Origin: Nelumbo lutea
Taxonomy: Eukaryota > Streptophyta > Magnoliopsida > Proteales > Nelumbonaceae
NCBI GenBank assembly: GCA_022828595.1
Contig: JAKGHH010000001.1
Coordinates: forward strand, 143,363,017-143,427,016
Reading direction: 5' to 3'
DNA length: 64,000 bases
Positions 23,012 to 33,250 of the stretch are shown here, piece by piece; position 1 is the first letter of the stretch, and every line of letters begins with the position of its first letter. The notes below the pieces were generated by a model. That model ran no database searches. It saw only the letters and a list, made by a program, of their open reading frames with translations, and was not told the DNA's origin. Made by a program: the position numbers and the translations under genes.

Positions 23012-24978
23012 TGTTAGACAGTTTTGTATGCCCTTAGCTTCAATCATTTTGATGTACTTTTGTTGTTTAGTGGAAATAAATAAAGTGCATGTTTGATTCA
23101 TGTTGTTTGGTTTAATTCTGTGTAAAACCCTAAAACTGGACATTTGTAGAGACTCATGTTAGTTTTAAATGTTCACAGCCGTTGGATAAGTCTGGGGAGA
23201 TTTATCCTGCCAAGGCTGATACTGGTGTGCCACCAAGTGTTGGGATGGCCTGTCTCAGCCATCAGGGTAAGACCCGAGGCACATACAGCATGGGATTACT
23301 TGAATCCTTGAACCGGACCAGATTTCCAGTCTTGCCCTGGACCTTGGAGATAGATGGGCAAAACTGGAAAGTTACACCTGACCCCTAGACTCGATTATGA
23401 CACTTCACTAGGTGCTGGATCAGGCTGCCTTTGATATGCCAATCAGTGAGATCCTTAGTGGGGATCAAAACCTGGGTATGTTGGGGCAGTTTGAGAATTC
23501 ATCTGAGTGGGTGGTCATAGTGACAGGATCAGCCACTTTGTCGGACAAAGGGTAATGATCGGGAATGCACTCTCTCTTATGGAAACCAAACTGCCGGCAG
23601 TTGATTTCAATCGTTGGAATTTTGTTTTTGCAAAATTAATATATTTATATATGTACGGTTTCAAAATGTTTGCAAATGGTTTTAATTCCCGGGATCCATG
23701 TGAGAGGAGAGTGCGGCACTGTTCCTTGCAGCCGAGGGAGAGGTCCTCTCTTGTCGGGCAGTGCTTGATCATTAAGGGCTGAGAGGTTAAGTGTAAGACC
23801 ATTTAGGATAATACCTGATGGGCTAATCTTGCACCTGCCCACAGTCCCTGGGTTTTTATAGGATGGCTTGGCCCAGGGACCACTTAATGTAAGTGTTGGG
23901 CCCATAGGGTTCATACGATGGACTCAAGGGGTTCATTGAGATTTTCAGTGAATTTGGCTGGGCCTTGTATTAAAGGCTGGGCCGAACCCATGTGGCTGGT
24001 GTGTAGATCAATGCTTGGGTCCCACGCCATACAAAGAAGCCCAACTGGGCAGCAGATTGGAAACTAATTAAACACTGAATACTTAATGGGCCAAAAGCCC
24101 ATTTCGAAGTGGGCTGATATGATCACCCATCAATGGGGCGAATTTGAGATTGCAGTTAGCAAAAAGGATTGGGCTCTTAGCCTTATCCACTCTTAGAGAC
24201 CAAATTCAAATCAGATTTGAATCTGGTAACCTCCTGATAAGATCAGGAGTAAGCTAACTCTATCTGGGAAAGGGATTAAGATTATCCCCTATCCAAATAC
24301 TGATTTGGATTGGGATAACTCCTAATTAGGAGATTTCTTAATCAAGAAGAAAAGAGAGGAGATTTTCGAATGAACCAAAAAAAAAAAAAAAAAGAGGGAG
24401 AGAAATCAGATTTCGATCCAAGAGGTTCTGGTAAGCAAGAAGGGTTCCTGCGATTTGAGATTAGATCTCATTCTCTCCAGAAAAGAAAACAGTTCAGCCT
24501 TTTCGTTTCTGGAGATCTCCTCCTACCGCCGCCATCTGCATTGTTGCAAGATTCGATCTTTGCAGAAAAGAAAGTCAAGAAACCAGTTCTTGACATCAGT
24601 CTTGCAAGAAAGACTGAAAGAATTCAGTGTTTAGTACATCCAGGGGATTCTTGTGAAGGATCCAGTGTGTAGGACGCACCCTGCTGGTTCTGTTCCATCC
24701 ACAGCTGTGTCATCTTCAGCAGGGACAGATCTTGGAGCATTCTTTGGGCGTGAACACCAACTTTGGGAGATACTGCTTCTCCGGATCAGGTATAATCCTC
24801 CCATTTATCTTTTGGTACAGATCTGGTTTGATTAGGGTTCAAGTAGATCCTTGAATATTGTATTCTAAATTCAGGGAATATGATTCCCAGTTGGGAGAAG
24901 GTAGGAAATTTTTGAAATTCGCCCCACCCATTCCGCAACCTTTATGGCGTCCATTAGATGGATCCTACCATTCTTTCA
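23012..24978 (+). repeat. C2 3' LTR (full length, 1,967 bp)
   Basis: It begins TGTTAGACAG and ends CCATTCTTTCA and is the best reference for the family. A 17-base A-run at about 24377-24393 is much shorter in the 5' LTR. Other copies lie at 914-2868, 7085-8895, 11734-13651, 34434-35645, 38972-40891 and 40892-41116. Confidence 0.94.
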
Positions 24979-25195
24979 AACCGAAGTGGGGGGTTCCCCA
25001 CTTGTCGTTGCCCCAAACTATTGCCCATTACTTGGGGCAGTTTTATGGTGTATGCTGAGGTGAGTGACATAGTAGGGTATATGCCCGACCTGTCTACACA
25101 CGGGCTACTTGAAAGTACTTTGCCTATGCCGATGACGTGACTAGGTCTTATATGGTGCCAAGGTCTTTCGTGAGCTCGATGCTTTTAGCCCTTAG
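24979..25195 (+). repeat. 217-bp flank duplication, right copy
   Basis: Identical by eye to 15189-15405. Here GCCCTTAG continues into GCTGAGGGAGC, native TAT sequence, whereas in the left copy it continues into the copia LTR. Confidence 0.9.
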
Positions 25196-25343
25196 GCTGA
25201 GGGAGCGACTCATAGTCCACTCTCCTTTGGAGTTCACCCATGCCGATGAGGTGATTGGGTCTTATGTTGCCGAGGTCTTTTTGTTTGCTCGGCATCTTGG
25301 CCCTTAGGCCTTGAGGGGGGCGACTCGTTGTCCACTCCCTAGT
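25126..25343. repeat. Tandem repeat in the TAT 3' region (unit about 114 bp)
   Basis: Two diverged units begin ATGCCGATGA(C/G)GTGA at 25126 and 25240. Each contains GGTCTTAT, a GCCCTTAGGC-like box and GCGACTC(A/G)T(A/T)GTCCACTC. They lie between the integrase end and the antisense ORF. TAT elements are known for tandem repeats in this region. Confidence 0.7.
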
Positions 25344-25361
25344 TCGGCAATTATAGATAGT

Positions 25362-26640
25362 GTTACCTTAGGTTGACGATGTTCCATGCCCAAGGTACCT
25401 GTTTCCCTTCTAAGGTGTCAAGCTTGTACGTGCCTTCCCCGAGCTGCATCTTTACCCGGTAGGGTCCTTCCCAATTCAGTCCGAGCTTACCAATACCGGT
25501 CTCAGACACCGTAACTTTGCGAAGAACCAAGTCTCCAATGCAGAGATTCCGCTTCTTGACTTTGGCAGTATAGTACCGAGCTACTCTTTGCTAGTAGGCT
25601 GTGTTCCTAATGTATGCAAGGTCCTGTACCTCTTCAAGTAGGTCGAGGTTGGTGCGTAGCTCGCTCTTATTTGCTTCTTCGTCGTGTGCCTCCAGCCGTA
25701 GCGTAGGCACCTCAATCTCAGCTGGGATTACTGCCTCTGTGTCGTAGGTAAAGTTGAAGGGGGTCTCACCCATGGTGGTTTCACAGTGGTCCGATAGGCC
25801 CAAAGTACGCTACGTAGCTTGTCAACCCATAATCCTTTAGCTCGGGCTAAGCGTGCCTTCAGTCCGCGGAGGATGGCCCTATTCGTGACTTCCTCTTGGC
25901 CGTTGGCTTGAGGGTGCGCCACCAAGGTGAAATTTTGTTGTATCCCCATGTCTTTGCACCAGTTTTGGAACTCTATGTGTTCGAACTGCTTGCTGTTGTC
26001 AGAGATAAGTACTCGAGGTAGTCCGAAACGGAAAACTATATTCCTCTAGAAGAAGTTTTGTATGCTTCGCGCTATGATCATCGCAAGAGGTTCGGCCTCC
26101 ACCCACTTCGTGAAGTTTTGTAAGCTTCGAACTGCTTGCTGTTGTCAGAGATAAGTACTCGAGGTAGTCCGAAACGGAAAACTATATTCCTCTAGAAGAA
26201 GTTTTGTATGCTTCGCGCTATGATCATCGCAAGAGGTTCGGCCTCCACCCACTTCGTGAAGTAGTCCACTGCTACCACTAGGAATCTCCTCTATTCTATC
26301 ACCGACAGGAATGGTCCAAGTATGTCGATTCCCCACCGTGCAAAAGGCCATGGACTGGTGAGGTACTTTAGGTCGGCAGCGGGCTGGTGGTGGAAGTTGG
26401 CGTGCCTTTGACATTTACCGCATCTTTTGACGAGCTTGATCCCATTTGCCTTCATCGTTGGCCAGTAGTAGCCCTGTCTTAGCTCTTTTTGGGCAAGAGC
26501 CCTGCCCCCCAGGTGTCCAGCGCAGAAACCTTCATGAGTGTTGCGGAGTACAAGTTCAGCCCCAGAAGGTTGTAAGCCACACAAATAAGGAAGCATGTAG
26601 GATCTTCGGTACAGCCATCCGTCTATCATGACGTATTTGG
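25362..26640 (-). pseudogene. TAT integrase
   Basis: From the right: zinc domain HEGFCAGHLGGRALAQKEL with CGKCQRHA, then the first catalytic Asp in RWGIDILGPF (26629-26291). After a 146-bp tandem duplication comes the Glu region LVAHPQANGQEEVTNRAIL (25949-25728), then GETPFNFTYDTEAVIPAEI, and the C-terminal end GTYKLDTLEGKQVP...NIVNLR at about 25362. Frames shift at the duplication and near 25770. Integrase inserts cDNA into nuclear DNA; this copy is not functional. Confidence 0.85.
25981..26262. repeat. 146-bp tandem duplication inside TAT integrase
   Basis: A block starting TCGAACTGCTTGCTGTTGTC and ending CACTTCGTGAAG occurs at about 25981 and again at 26127. The shared 136 bp show no difference by eye. 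The 146-bp period is not a multiple of 3, so it shifts the integrase frame. Confidence 0.88.
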
Positions 26641-27599
26641 CTGCCTAACGCTCTACCCTTCTGGCGGCATTGCGATCTGTTGGGAGGGTTCCGTGGAGCA
26701 GATAGCTAGCGAGTGGATCAATCCAGCTCGGCTCTACTTGCACAACAAGAGCGACCTCTCCTGCCCCCCCGAGAATGCTAGGCCGAGGCAAGTTCTCTAT
26801 GTACACGATTCTCATGGTGTCACCGCTTGTGCTGGCTAATCGGGATAGGGCATCAGCCTCAGCATTCTCGGACCTCAGGATCTACCTGATGAAGTGGGAC
26901 TGAAAGTCACACAGAGCTTCTCTGATTTTGGCTAGGTAAGCGACCATGGTCGGTTCGCGGGCTACATAGTCACCGATGACCTGGTTGACCACGAGCTGGG
27001 AATCGCTGTAGATAACGAGGTGTTTAGCTCGTACTTCATTTGCTAAGACAAGCCCGACTATCAACGCTTTGTACTCTGCTTCATTGTTGGACGCAACGAA
27101 CTCAAACCGAAGCGCGTACTCTAGTTTCACCCCGCTTATCCCGTACATAATGATTCCAGCTTCGCTACCTTGTTGATTTGATGAGCCGTCCACATGGAGG
27201 ATCCAGGGCTCCTCGTCCCAGGTCGGGCTCGTTCCAACCGGAAGTGGTGTCGCACTGATTGAAACTTCTTGGTGCTCAGGCTCGATCAACTCAGGGACTG
27301 CAACGCTGAAGGTACATTCTGCAACAAAGTCGGCTAAGGCTTGGGCCTTGATGGTAGTTCGGGGCTCGTATTGGATGTCGTACTCGCTTAGCTCGATGAC
27401 CCACTTTGTCAATCTACTGGAAACCTCAGGCTTGAGCAAGACTTGCTTTAGAGGTTTGTTGGTGAGGACGACGATGGGATGAGCCTGGAAGTATGGCCGA
27501 AGCTTCCGAGCTGCAATGACTAGAGCGTACGCTAACTTTTCGATTTCTGGATACCTCATTTCTGCGTCCTACAAAACTTTACTAACATAGTAGATGGGT
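26641..27599 (-). pseudogene. TAT RNase H and second (archaeal-type) RNase H
   Basis: An open frame at 27559-26882 begins inside RNase H (RYPEIEKLAYALVIAARKLR, LTKWVIELSEYDIQYEPR) and continues into a second RNase H: ILHVDGSSNQQGSEAGI, FVASNNEAEYKALIVGL, LVIYSDSQLVVNQVIGDYV. The three acidic catalytic positions (D, E, D) are present. The dual RNase H arrangement is diagnostic of TAT. Between 26881 and 26641 the linker to integrase is in broken frames. Confidence 0.88.
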
Positions 27600-28402
27600 C
27601 GTTGAACCCGATCCACCTCTTTTACCAGTACCGAGATAACTACCTCGTCACTCGTAGAGGTACAACTTCAAAATATCTCCATCCTTGAGTCGGATCAAAA
27701 CCGGGATGCTAGCGAGGTACCTTTTGAGCTCGTTGAAAGCGAGATGGTACTCTTCAGTCCATTCGAAGTCTTTTCTTCTTTTGATTGCCTTGAAGAAAGG
27801 CAGGTAGCAATTTGCCAATTTAGACATGAAACGGCTCAGAGCGGCTATTCGACCATTCAACCTCTGAACCTCGTTCAAATTTTGGGGTGGTCTCATGTCT
27901 AGGATTGCCTTAATTTTCTTAGGGTTGGCCTCGATACCGCGTCGGTTAACGATGTAATCCAGGAACTTACCCGAAGTGACACTGAAGATGCATTTATTGG
28001 GATTCAATTTCATATGTATTTGCACAAAATTTGAAAAACACAATATAAGTCTTTCATTAAATCATTTGAAAATTGAGTTTTGACGGCCATGTCGTCTACA
28101 TAACACTCTACTTTTTTGTCGATCAACAACTCAAACAATCGGTTTACAAGTCTTTGAAAAGTTGCCCCGACATTTTTCAGTCCGAAGGGTATGACCTTGT
28201 AACAGTACAGGCCAAGCTCAGTTATAAAGGTCGTTTTTTCCTCATCGATAGGGTCCATCCTAATCTGGTTGTAGTCTGAATAAGCATCCAAGAAGCTCAG
28301 CAACTCGTGCCCTGAGGTCGCGTCTACCAAACGGTTGATTTTGGGAAGCGGGAAGTAGTCCTTTTGGTAAGCTCGATTCAGGTCAGTATAGTCGATGCAC
28401 AT
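27600..28402 (-). pseudogene. TAT reverse transcriptase, C-terminal part
   Basis: It reads MCIDYTDLNRAYQKDYFPLP, LLSFLDAYSDYNQIRMDP, PFGLKNVGATFQRLVNRLF and VECYVDDMAVKTQ (catalytic YVDD intact). After a frame break near 28020 come LNPNKCIFSVTSGKFLDYI and PPQNLNEVQRLNGRIAALS (thumb and connection). It was cut between KW-R and MCID by the gag-only element at 28407; the other half lies at 31035-31180. Confidence 0.87.
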
Positions 28403-28406
28403 GTGC

Positions 28407-29119
28407 TGTTATGGACACACCACCCGGCAGCGCACTGCAGCGCAATCATAGGCAGCAGCACACACAGCGGGCCGCCCAGCAGCACACACCGCCCGGCCAC
28501 GCCGCACAGCAGGCTGGCAGCGTGCGGCACATACTGCCCGACAAAGCAGTGCACGCACACGCCCGGCACCGCATGACAGCAACACCATGGCGCGCAGCAC
28601 GCACCGCCAGGCAGCAGCGCGCACTGCACGACAGCGGCACCCTGAGCCGCGTGCACGCACCCGGCAGCAGCAGCAGAGTGGGGCCCACACAATAGCTCAT
28701 AGGGGTGGGCCCACCCTTATCTGGACACGTCAACTCGCCGCCAGCTTAATCTTATCCCTTATCCCTTATCCCTTATCTTATCCTTATCTTATTTTATCTT
28801 CTTAAGTAAGAGTTATGAGTTTTAGTTTGAGTTTGAGTAGGAAATTAGGAGTTTAAGTTAGAGTTGGATTACCCTAGCCTAGCCAAATCCAACAAGGAAT
28901 TCTCTTTTGTAATCTCCTATTTAAGGAGCTACGAATTAAAATAAAGGCATTCAGTTTTCCAGTCAAGAAACGAGTGAGGAGAGTTCGGGTGGTCTCTTGG
29001 ACAAATCACCCACTAGATAGGCAAAATAGGGTCTGTGCGCAAGGCCAAAGAGAAGGGAAGATCAGGGGTTCCTGCCGTGGAATGACCCATGACGCGATCC
29101 TACGCTCAGGTCTATAACA
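28407..29119 (+). repeat. TR-GAG element 5' LTR
   Basis: The first 280 bp are GC-rich and low complexity (GCAGCAGCAC, CGCCCGGC words). Then come (CTTATCC)n-like repeats at about 28745-28795 and a TATTTAAG box at about 28918 that may be the promoter. It ends CTATAACA before the PBS. Confidence 0.9.
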
Positions 29120-29122
29120 TTT

Positions 29123-29134
29123 TGGTATCAGAGC
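29123..29134 (+). other. TR-GAG element primer binding site
   Basis: TGGTATCAGAGC, three bases after the LTR end, matches initiator tRNA-Met. Confidence 0.92.
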
Positions 29135-29142
29135 CTACCGTC

Positions 29143-30276
29143 ATGGGGAAACAGAAGCCGCTATCTTCCAGGGTCCACGAGCTAGAGAATAGGTTCGCCG
29201 AAACCTGCTTGGAAGTTCGTGAGGTCAAGGATGATGTCCGGGAGCTGCGACGCCTTCTGGAAGCGTTTCTCTCCAACAATGAAAGAAGCTCGGAGGGAAC
29301 CGCCACCACCAACAGCCGCCGTCCAGATAGGGCGGAGACATCCAGCGAACAGCAGACCGCTACCCCAACAGCCGCTGTTATTCCTGAGTATAGCCAGCTG
29401 GAATTTCCATCCTACAACGGCACTAGAGACCCACTGGGATGGTTGAACCGCTGCGAACAGTTCTTCCGCAACCAGCGCACCGATGACAGGGACAAGGTCA
29501 GCTTGGCCGCGTTCCACCTGACTGAAGAAGCACAGCTCTGGTTCTACCGAGTGGAGCAAGAGGAACCAAGTCTTAGTTGGGGGCAGTTCAAGTCGTACTG
29601 CCTTCTTCAGTTCGGACCCCCACTAACAAACAACCCCTTGGGGGAACTCATTAACCTCAAGCAGATCGGTACTATAGTAGAGTATCAGCGGCAGTTCCAG
29701 ACCCTTCTCGCCAGGGCCTCTTTGGTACGCCCAGACTAGCAAGTTGATATGTTCACAGTTGGTCTAGCTGAACCCCTGAGAGTTGATGTAGAGATGCAGA
29801 GCCCGTCTAACTTGGTCACGACAATGAATTTAGCCCGAGCCTTCGAGCGCAAACTGCAGATTAGCCGAGGGTCGTCCAGCATGGGATGCCCAACAACGGC
29901 TTGGACAAACCTAAAGCCTACTAGAGGAGGGTCTTTGCTGGCAGACAACAAGGAACCACTCGGAATGGCACCATATCCAGCAGCCAGCCCAGAACGGAAG
30001 CCACAGACGAGCACCAATTCCAGATCAGCATCCAGTGTGGGGAGCAGCGGCGATACACCCCCTATCAAGCACTTGTCAATGGCTAAGATGGCAGAACGCA
30101 GGGCGAGGGGGCAATGTTTTAATTGCGATGAACTCTACTCGGCAGGGCACAGGTGCAAGAGACTTTTCTACCTCCTAGTGAAACAAGAGGAAGATGAGGA
30201 TGAACCCCCTCCATGGGAACCCGATCCAGGAGGGCAAAGCCACCCAAGATTCCCTTTAGGGTGTTTTGACACCTAA
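29143..30276 (+). pseudogene. Chromovirus-type gag of the TR-GAG element
   Basis: The start MGKQKPLSS lies just after the PBS; the frame is open upstream only into the LTR. Order: a coiled-coil-like N-terminus (HELENRFAETCLEVREV), the gag core (LEFPSYNGTRDPLGWLNRCE, LTEEAQLWFYRVEQEE, LINLKQIGTIVEYQRQFQTL), then a Pro/Ser linker and a knuckle CFNCDELYSAGHRCKRLF, typical of Reina-like chromoviruses. One in-frame TAG (29737-29739, codon 199) interrupts about 377 codons; otherwise the frame is whole. It ends in acidic EEDEDEPPPWEP. Confidence 0.87.
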
Positions 30277-30299
30277 TTCGAGCTTGGGGACAAGCTCGT

Positions 30300-30317
30300 A
30301 GTCCAGGAGGGGTGTGA
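30300..30317 (+). other. TR-GAG element polypurine tract
   Basis: CCAGGAGGGGTGTGA lies directly before the 3' LTR. The preceding bases (ACCTAATTCGAGCTTGGGGA) resemble the very end of a chromovirus pol, so the deletion ran from the gag end to the pol end. Confidence 0.7.
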
Positions 30318-31034
30318 TGTTATGGACACACCACCCGGTAGCGCACTGCGGCGCAATCATAGGTAGTAGCAGCACACACAGCGGGCCGCCCAGCAGCACG
30401 CACCGCCCGGCTGCGCCACACAGCAGGCTGGCAGCGCGCAACACATACCACCCGATAGAGCGGTGCACGCACATGCCCGGCACCGCACGGCAGCAGCACC
30501 CTAAGCCGTGCACACGCACTGCGCGGCAGCAGCACTGCGCGCACGCACCGCGCGGCAGCGGCACCATGAGCCGTGCGCACGCACCCAGCAGCAGCAAAGT
30601 GGGGCCCACGCGATAGCTCATAGGGGTGGGCCCACCCTTATTTGGACACGTCAACTCGCCGCCAGCTTAATCTTATCCCTTATCCCTTATCCCTTATCTT
30701 ATCCTTATCTTATTTTATCTTCTTAAGTAAGAGTTATGAGTTTTAGTTTGAGTAGGAAATTAGGAGTTTTAGTTAGAGTTGGATTACCCTAGCCTAGCCG
30801 AATCCAACAAGGAATTCTCTTTTGTAATCTCCTATTTAAGGAACTACGAATTAAAATAAAGGCATTCAGTTTTCCAGTCAAGAAACGAGTGAGGAGAGTT
30901 CGGGTGGTCTCTTGGACAAATCACCCACTAGATAGGCAAAATAGGGTCTATGTGCAAGGCCAAAGGCAAGGGAAGATCAGGGGTTCCTGCCGTGGAATGA
31001 CCCATGACGCGATCCTACGCTCGGGCCCATAACA
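30318..31034 (+). repeat. TR-GAG element 3' LTR
   Basis: It is similar to the 5' LTR over its length, with scattered substitutions and small indels mostly in the GC-rich section, so the insertion is older than C2. It ends GGGCCCATAACA before the target copy TGCGC. Confidence 0.9.
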
Positions 31035-31581
31035 TGCGCCACTTACCATTGGCCTTTTTTACCAGAACGGAGTTAGCCACCCAGCTTCGGTAATGGACCT
31101 CGTTAATGAAATTGGCTGCAAGGAGTTTCTCGACCTCCTCGTCAACTATTCTCCAGCACTCTAGGGCTAAGTTGCATTTCTTCTATCTAACGGGCCTAAC
31201 TACAGGATCAGTGTTCAACTTGTGAGTGAATATTCTAGGGTCTATGTCGGGCATCTCTGCCGCAGACATTGCAAAAACATCTAAGTTTTGAAGTAAGAAG
31301 CTTACCAGCTGAGATCGTAGAGGCTCCTCAATTGAAGCATCGATCTGGAGAGTCTTGGCTGGATCTTCTGCTGAAATGGGTATAGAGGTCATCTCTTCTA
31401 TTGGCGAAGCTCGCTCCTCATGGTACTCCATAGGTCGCTCCAACTCGAGGTCATCTGCTGCCTTGGCTTTCCCTTTGAGGGCGGCGACGTAGCTTTTGCA
31501 AGACTCGAGTTGGTCGCCTTGCGCTACCCCAACTCCAAAGTCCGTGGGGAACTTCATGGCCAAGTAATAGGTTGACACCAT
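31035..31581 (-). pseudogene. TAT RT N-terminal part and protease-RT linker
   Basis: The open stretch 31581-31183 reads YYLAMKFPTDFGVGVAQGDQ, DIDPRIFTHKLNTDP and VRPVR, the usual run into TAT RT. A TAG at about 31180 (a Gln codon in relatives) interrupts, after which VDEEVEKLLAANFI and VLVKKANGKWR reach the insertion site of the gag-only element. Confidence 0.8.
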
Positions 31582-31925
31582 GCACGTAGAGTGTGGGTGA
31601 TAGGTCGACCTATTATGGCATTGTACGGGGAGGGAGTTGCGACCACTAAGAAAATATGGTCAAATCTCACTATGGTAGGCCAGGTACCGACCTCTACAGG
31701 TACTGTAACTCTCCCCAAGGGCCTGACTTCCTCTCCATTGAAGCCTACCGAAGGAGTGTTAGCGGGCTTGATGTCACTCTCCTGAAGCTCTAGCTTGTCA
31801 AACGCATCCCTGAAGAGTATGTCTTCCGAGCTACCAGAGTCGACCAGGACACGCTTCACCTCAAAATCATTAATTCTCATCTTTATGACGAGCGCGTCAT
31901 CGTGGGGGTACTGGACTCCACGCAC
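31554..31925 (-). pseudogene. TAT aspartic protease
   Basis: It reads HDDALVIKMRINDFEVKRVL followed at once by VDSGSSEDILF (active-site DSGSS), then LGRVTVPVEVGTWP and YNAIIGRPITHTLRA. This is a retropepsin-like fold that would cleave the gag-pol polyprotein. The domain is open over 123 codons; the frame shifts at its end into the linker to RT. Confidence 0.85.
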
Positions 31926-33250
31926 GTCATCTTCGGTGAAGAAAATGGGCTCTTCTAGCCTTGGCCACTTCGAAGAAATCTATTCTTCTCTTTCTATTTC
32001 ACAAGTTGATGTCTTCGCCGCGGCTGAGGTGCAGCCCGCAACAATCGATCTGCCGGTGATCATGTGTATTACTCCTCGAACTGGCCTCTCTTCGGGCAGC
32101 CATCTCTGTGGCTGCTCGTTCTGTCTATTGTTGAACTCGAGAGCATCTCTACTTTGCTCCCCCTACTGACCTGTTTGATTTTTATTATCATTTAGTACAA
32201 AATTTTTCAGATATCCATGACGGGTGAGTTCTTCTATCTCGTCGCAGAGGTTTTTACAATTCTCGGTGCTATGACCGTGATCTCTGTGAAAGTGGCAGTA
32301 TACACTTCACATAAAAAGCATCCTTGATCGCTAAGAGGATTTCTGCTCCGCTTTGCGTTCAAGGGAGTGTAATTTCTTTCAGCTTAAGGAGCTTGGGAAT
32401 ACTTTTCCTCCTCGAATTGGCTTGTCTTTCTTTCTTTGTTTGTCCCCGTTAGTTGAGGTCTCACCTTCTCTTTTCCTCTTCTCTGGTGGATTCTCGCTCT
32501 TCTGGTTCATCTCTTCTTCTGTTCTGATGAACTGGTCAGCGAGCTTGAGAAACGCTATGACATCTTTTGGTTTGTTAGTGGCCACGTGCCACTTGAATTC
32601 TTTGTGGGTGATTCCTCTCTTTACGGCTGTAAGTCTCACAGTGGAGTCTAGATCGGGAATCTGCAAGCACGCGTCATTGAAACACTTGATGTAATTTCGG
32701 ATGGATTCTCCCTCTTTTTGGACTATTCCAAGCAGGCTTTCCTGGGACCTCGGACACCTCTTACTAGTAATGAAGTGCGAGGTGAAGATCTATACGAACT
32801 GTGCCCAACTCTTGGTTGTCCTGGGCGCAAGGTTTCTATACCATGTGCGAGCTACCCCCTTAAAAGTTGTGGAGAAAGCAATGCACATGCAGGATTCATC
32901 TGCTCCGGCCAGGTGCATTTGAGATTAAAATGAATCTACATGGTCGTTCAGATCGAACGACCCATCATACTTGTCTAAGGGAGGTACCTTGAAATCCTTT
33001 GGCATTGGGATGGCCAAGAGTTCGGGAGATAGGGGAGAAAGCACAGACAGGAGCGGAATGGTCTTCACGGTCCCCGAGCTCGCCTCTTCTTTTCCCTTAG
33101 GCAGTTCGGGGGAGTTTTGGACTGCTGCTCGGCAAGCTCTGCAGCATCACCTTTGCTGCCTCTTTACCAGTTCCGCGTTAGTGCTACTAGCTTCAGTATT
33201 GTCAGGTATCATTCTCACTAGCAATTGGTCAGACTACTGACGACGGCTGC
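31926..33250 (-). pseudogene. TAT gag
   Basis: An open piece (32666-32379) reads MQIPDLDSTVRLTAVKRGI, FKWHVATNKPKDVIAFLKLA and QFIRTEEEMN followed by a Lys/Glu-rich tail, a pattern common in TAT gag. The rest is in broken frames, including a region on 32700-33000 that would encode the capsid core. Gag stops and frameshifts are numerous. Confidence 0.7.

Larger units (their letters stand above)
15398..24978 (+). mobile_element. Copia element C2, nearly complete
   Basis: 5' LTR (15398-17334, lacking its first 18 bases), tRNA-Met PBS, 1.7-kb leader, gag, protease, integrase, RT, RNase H, polypurine tract and 3' LTR (23012-24978) follow in canonical copia order. The LTRs differ at only about ten places by eye, so the insertion is recent, yet the polyprotein has at least six stops or frameshifts. 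It lies in the 3' region of the TAT element, opposite in orientation to TAT. Confidence 0.93.
28407..31034 (+). mobile_element. Gag-only LTR retrotransposon (TR-GAG type, chromovirus-derived)
   Basis: Two LTRs (28407-29119, 713 bp; 30318-31034, 717 bp), starting TGTTATGGACACACC and ending ATAACA, flank a 1.2-kb interior. That interior has a tRNA-Met PBS, a gag ORF with zinc knuckle, and a polypurine tract, but no protease, RT, RNase H or integrase. The target duplication is TGTGC/TGCGC (one mismatch); removing the insert restores TAT RT in frame (ANGKWR then MCIDYTD). This fits the described TR-GAG class, non-autonomous elements that keep gag alone. Confidence 0.9.

Noticed and set aside
28378..28805. 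Overlapping long ORFs on both strands, rich in Ala, Arg, Cys and His
   Set aside because: They come from the GC-rich low-complexity start of the gag-only element's LTR; both strands are open simply because the DNA lacks A/T-rich stop codons.
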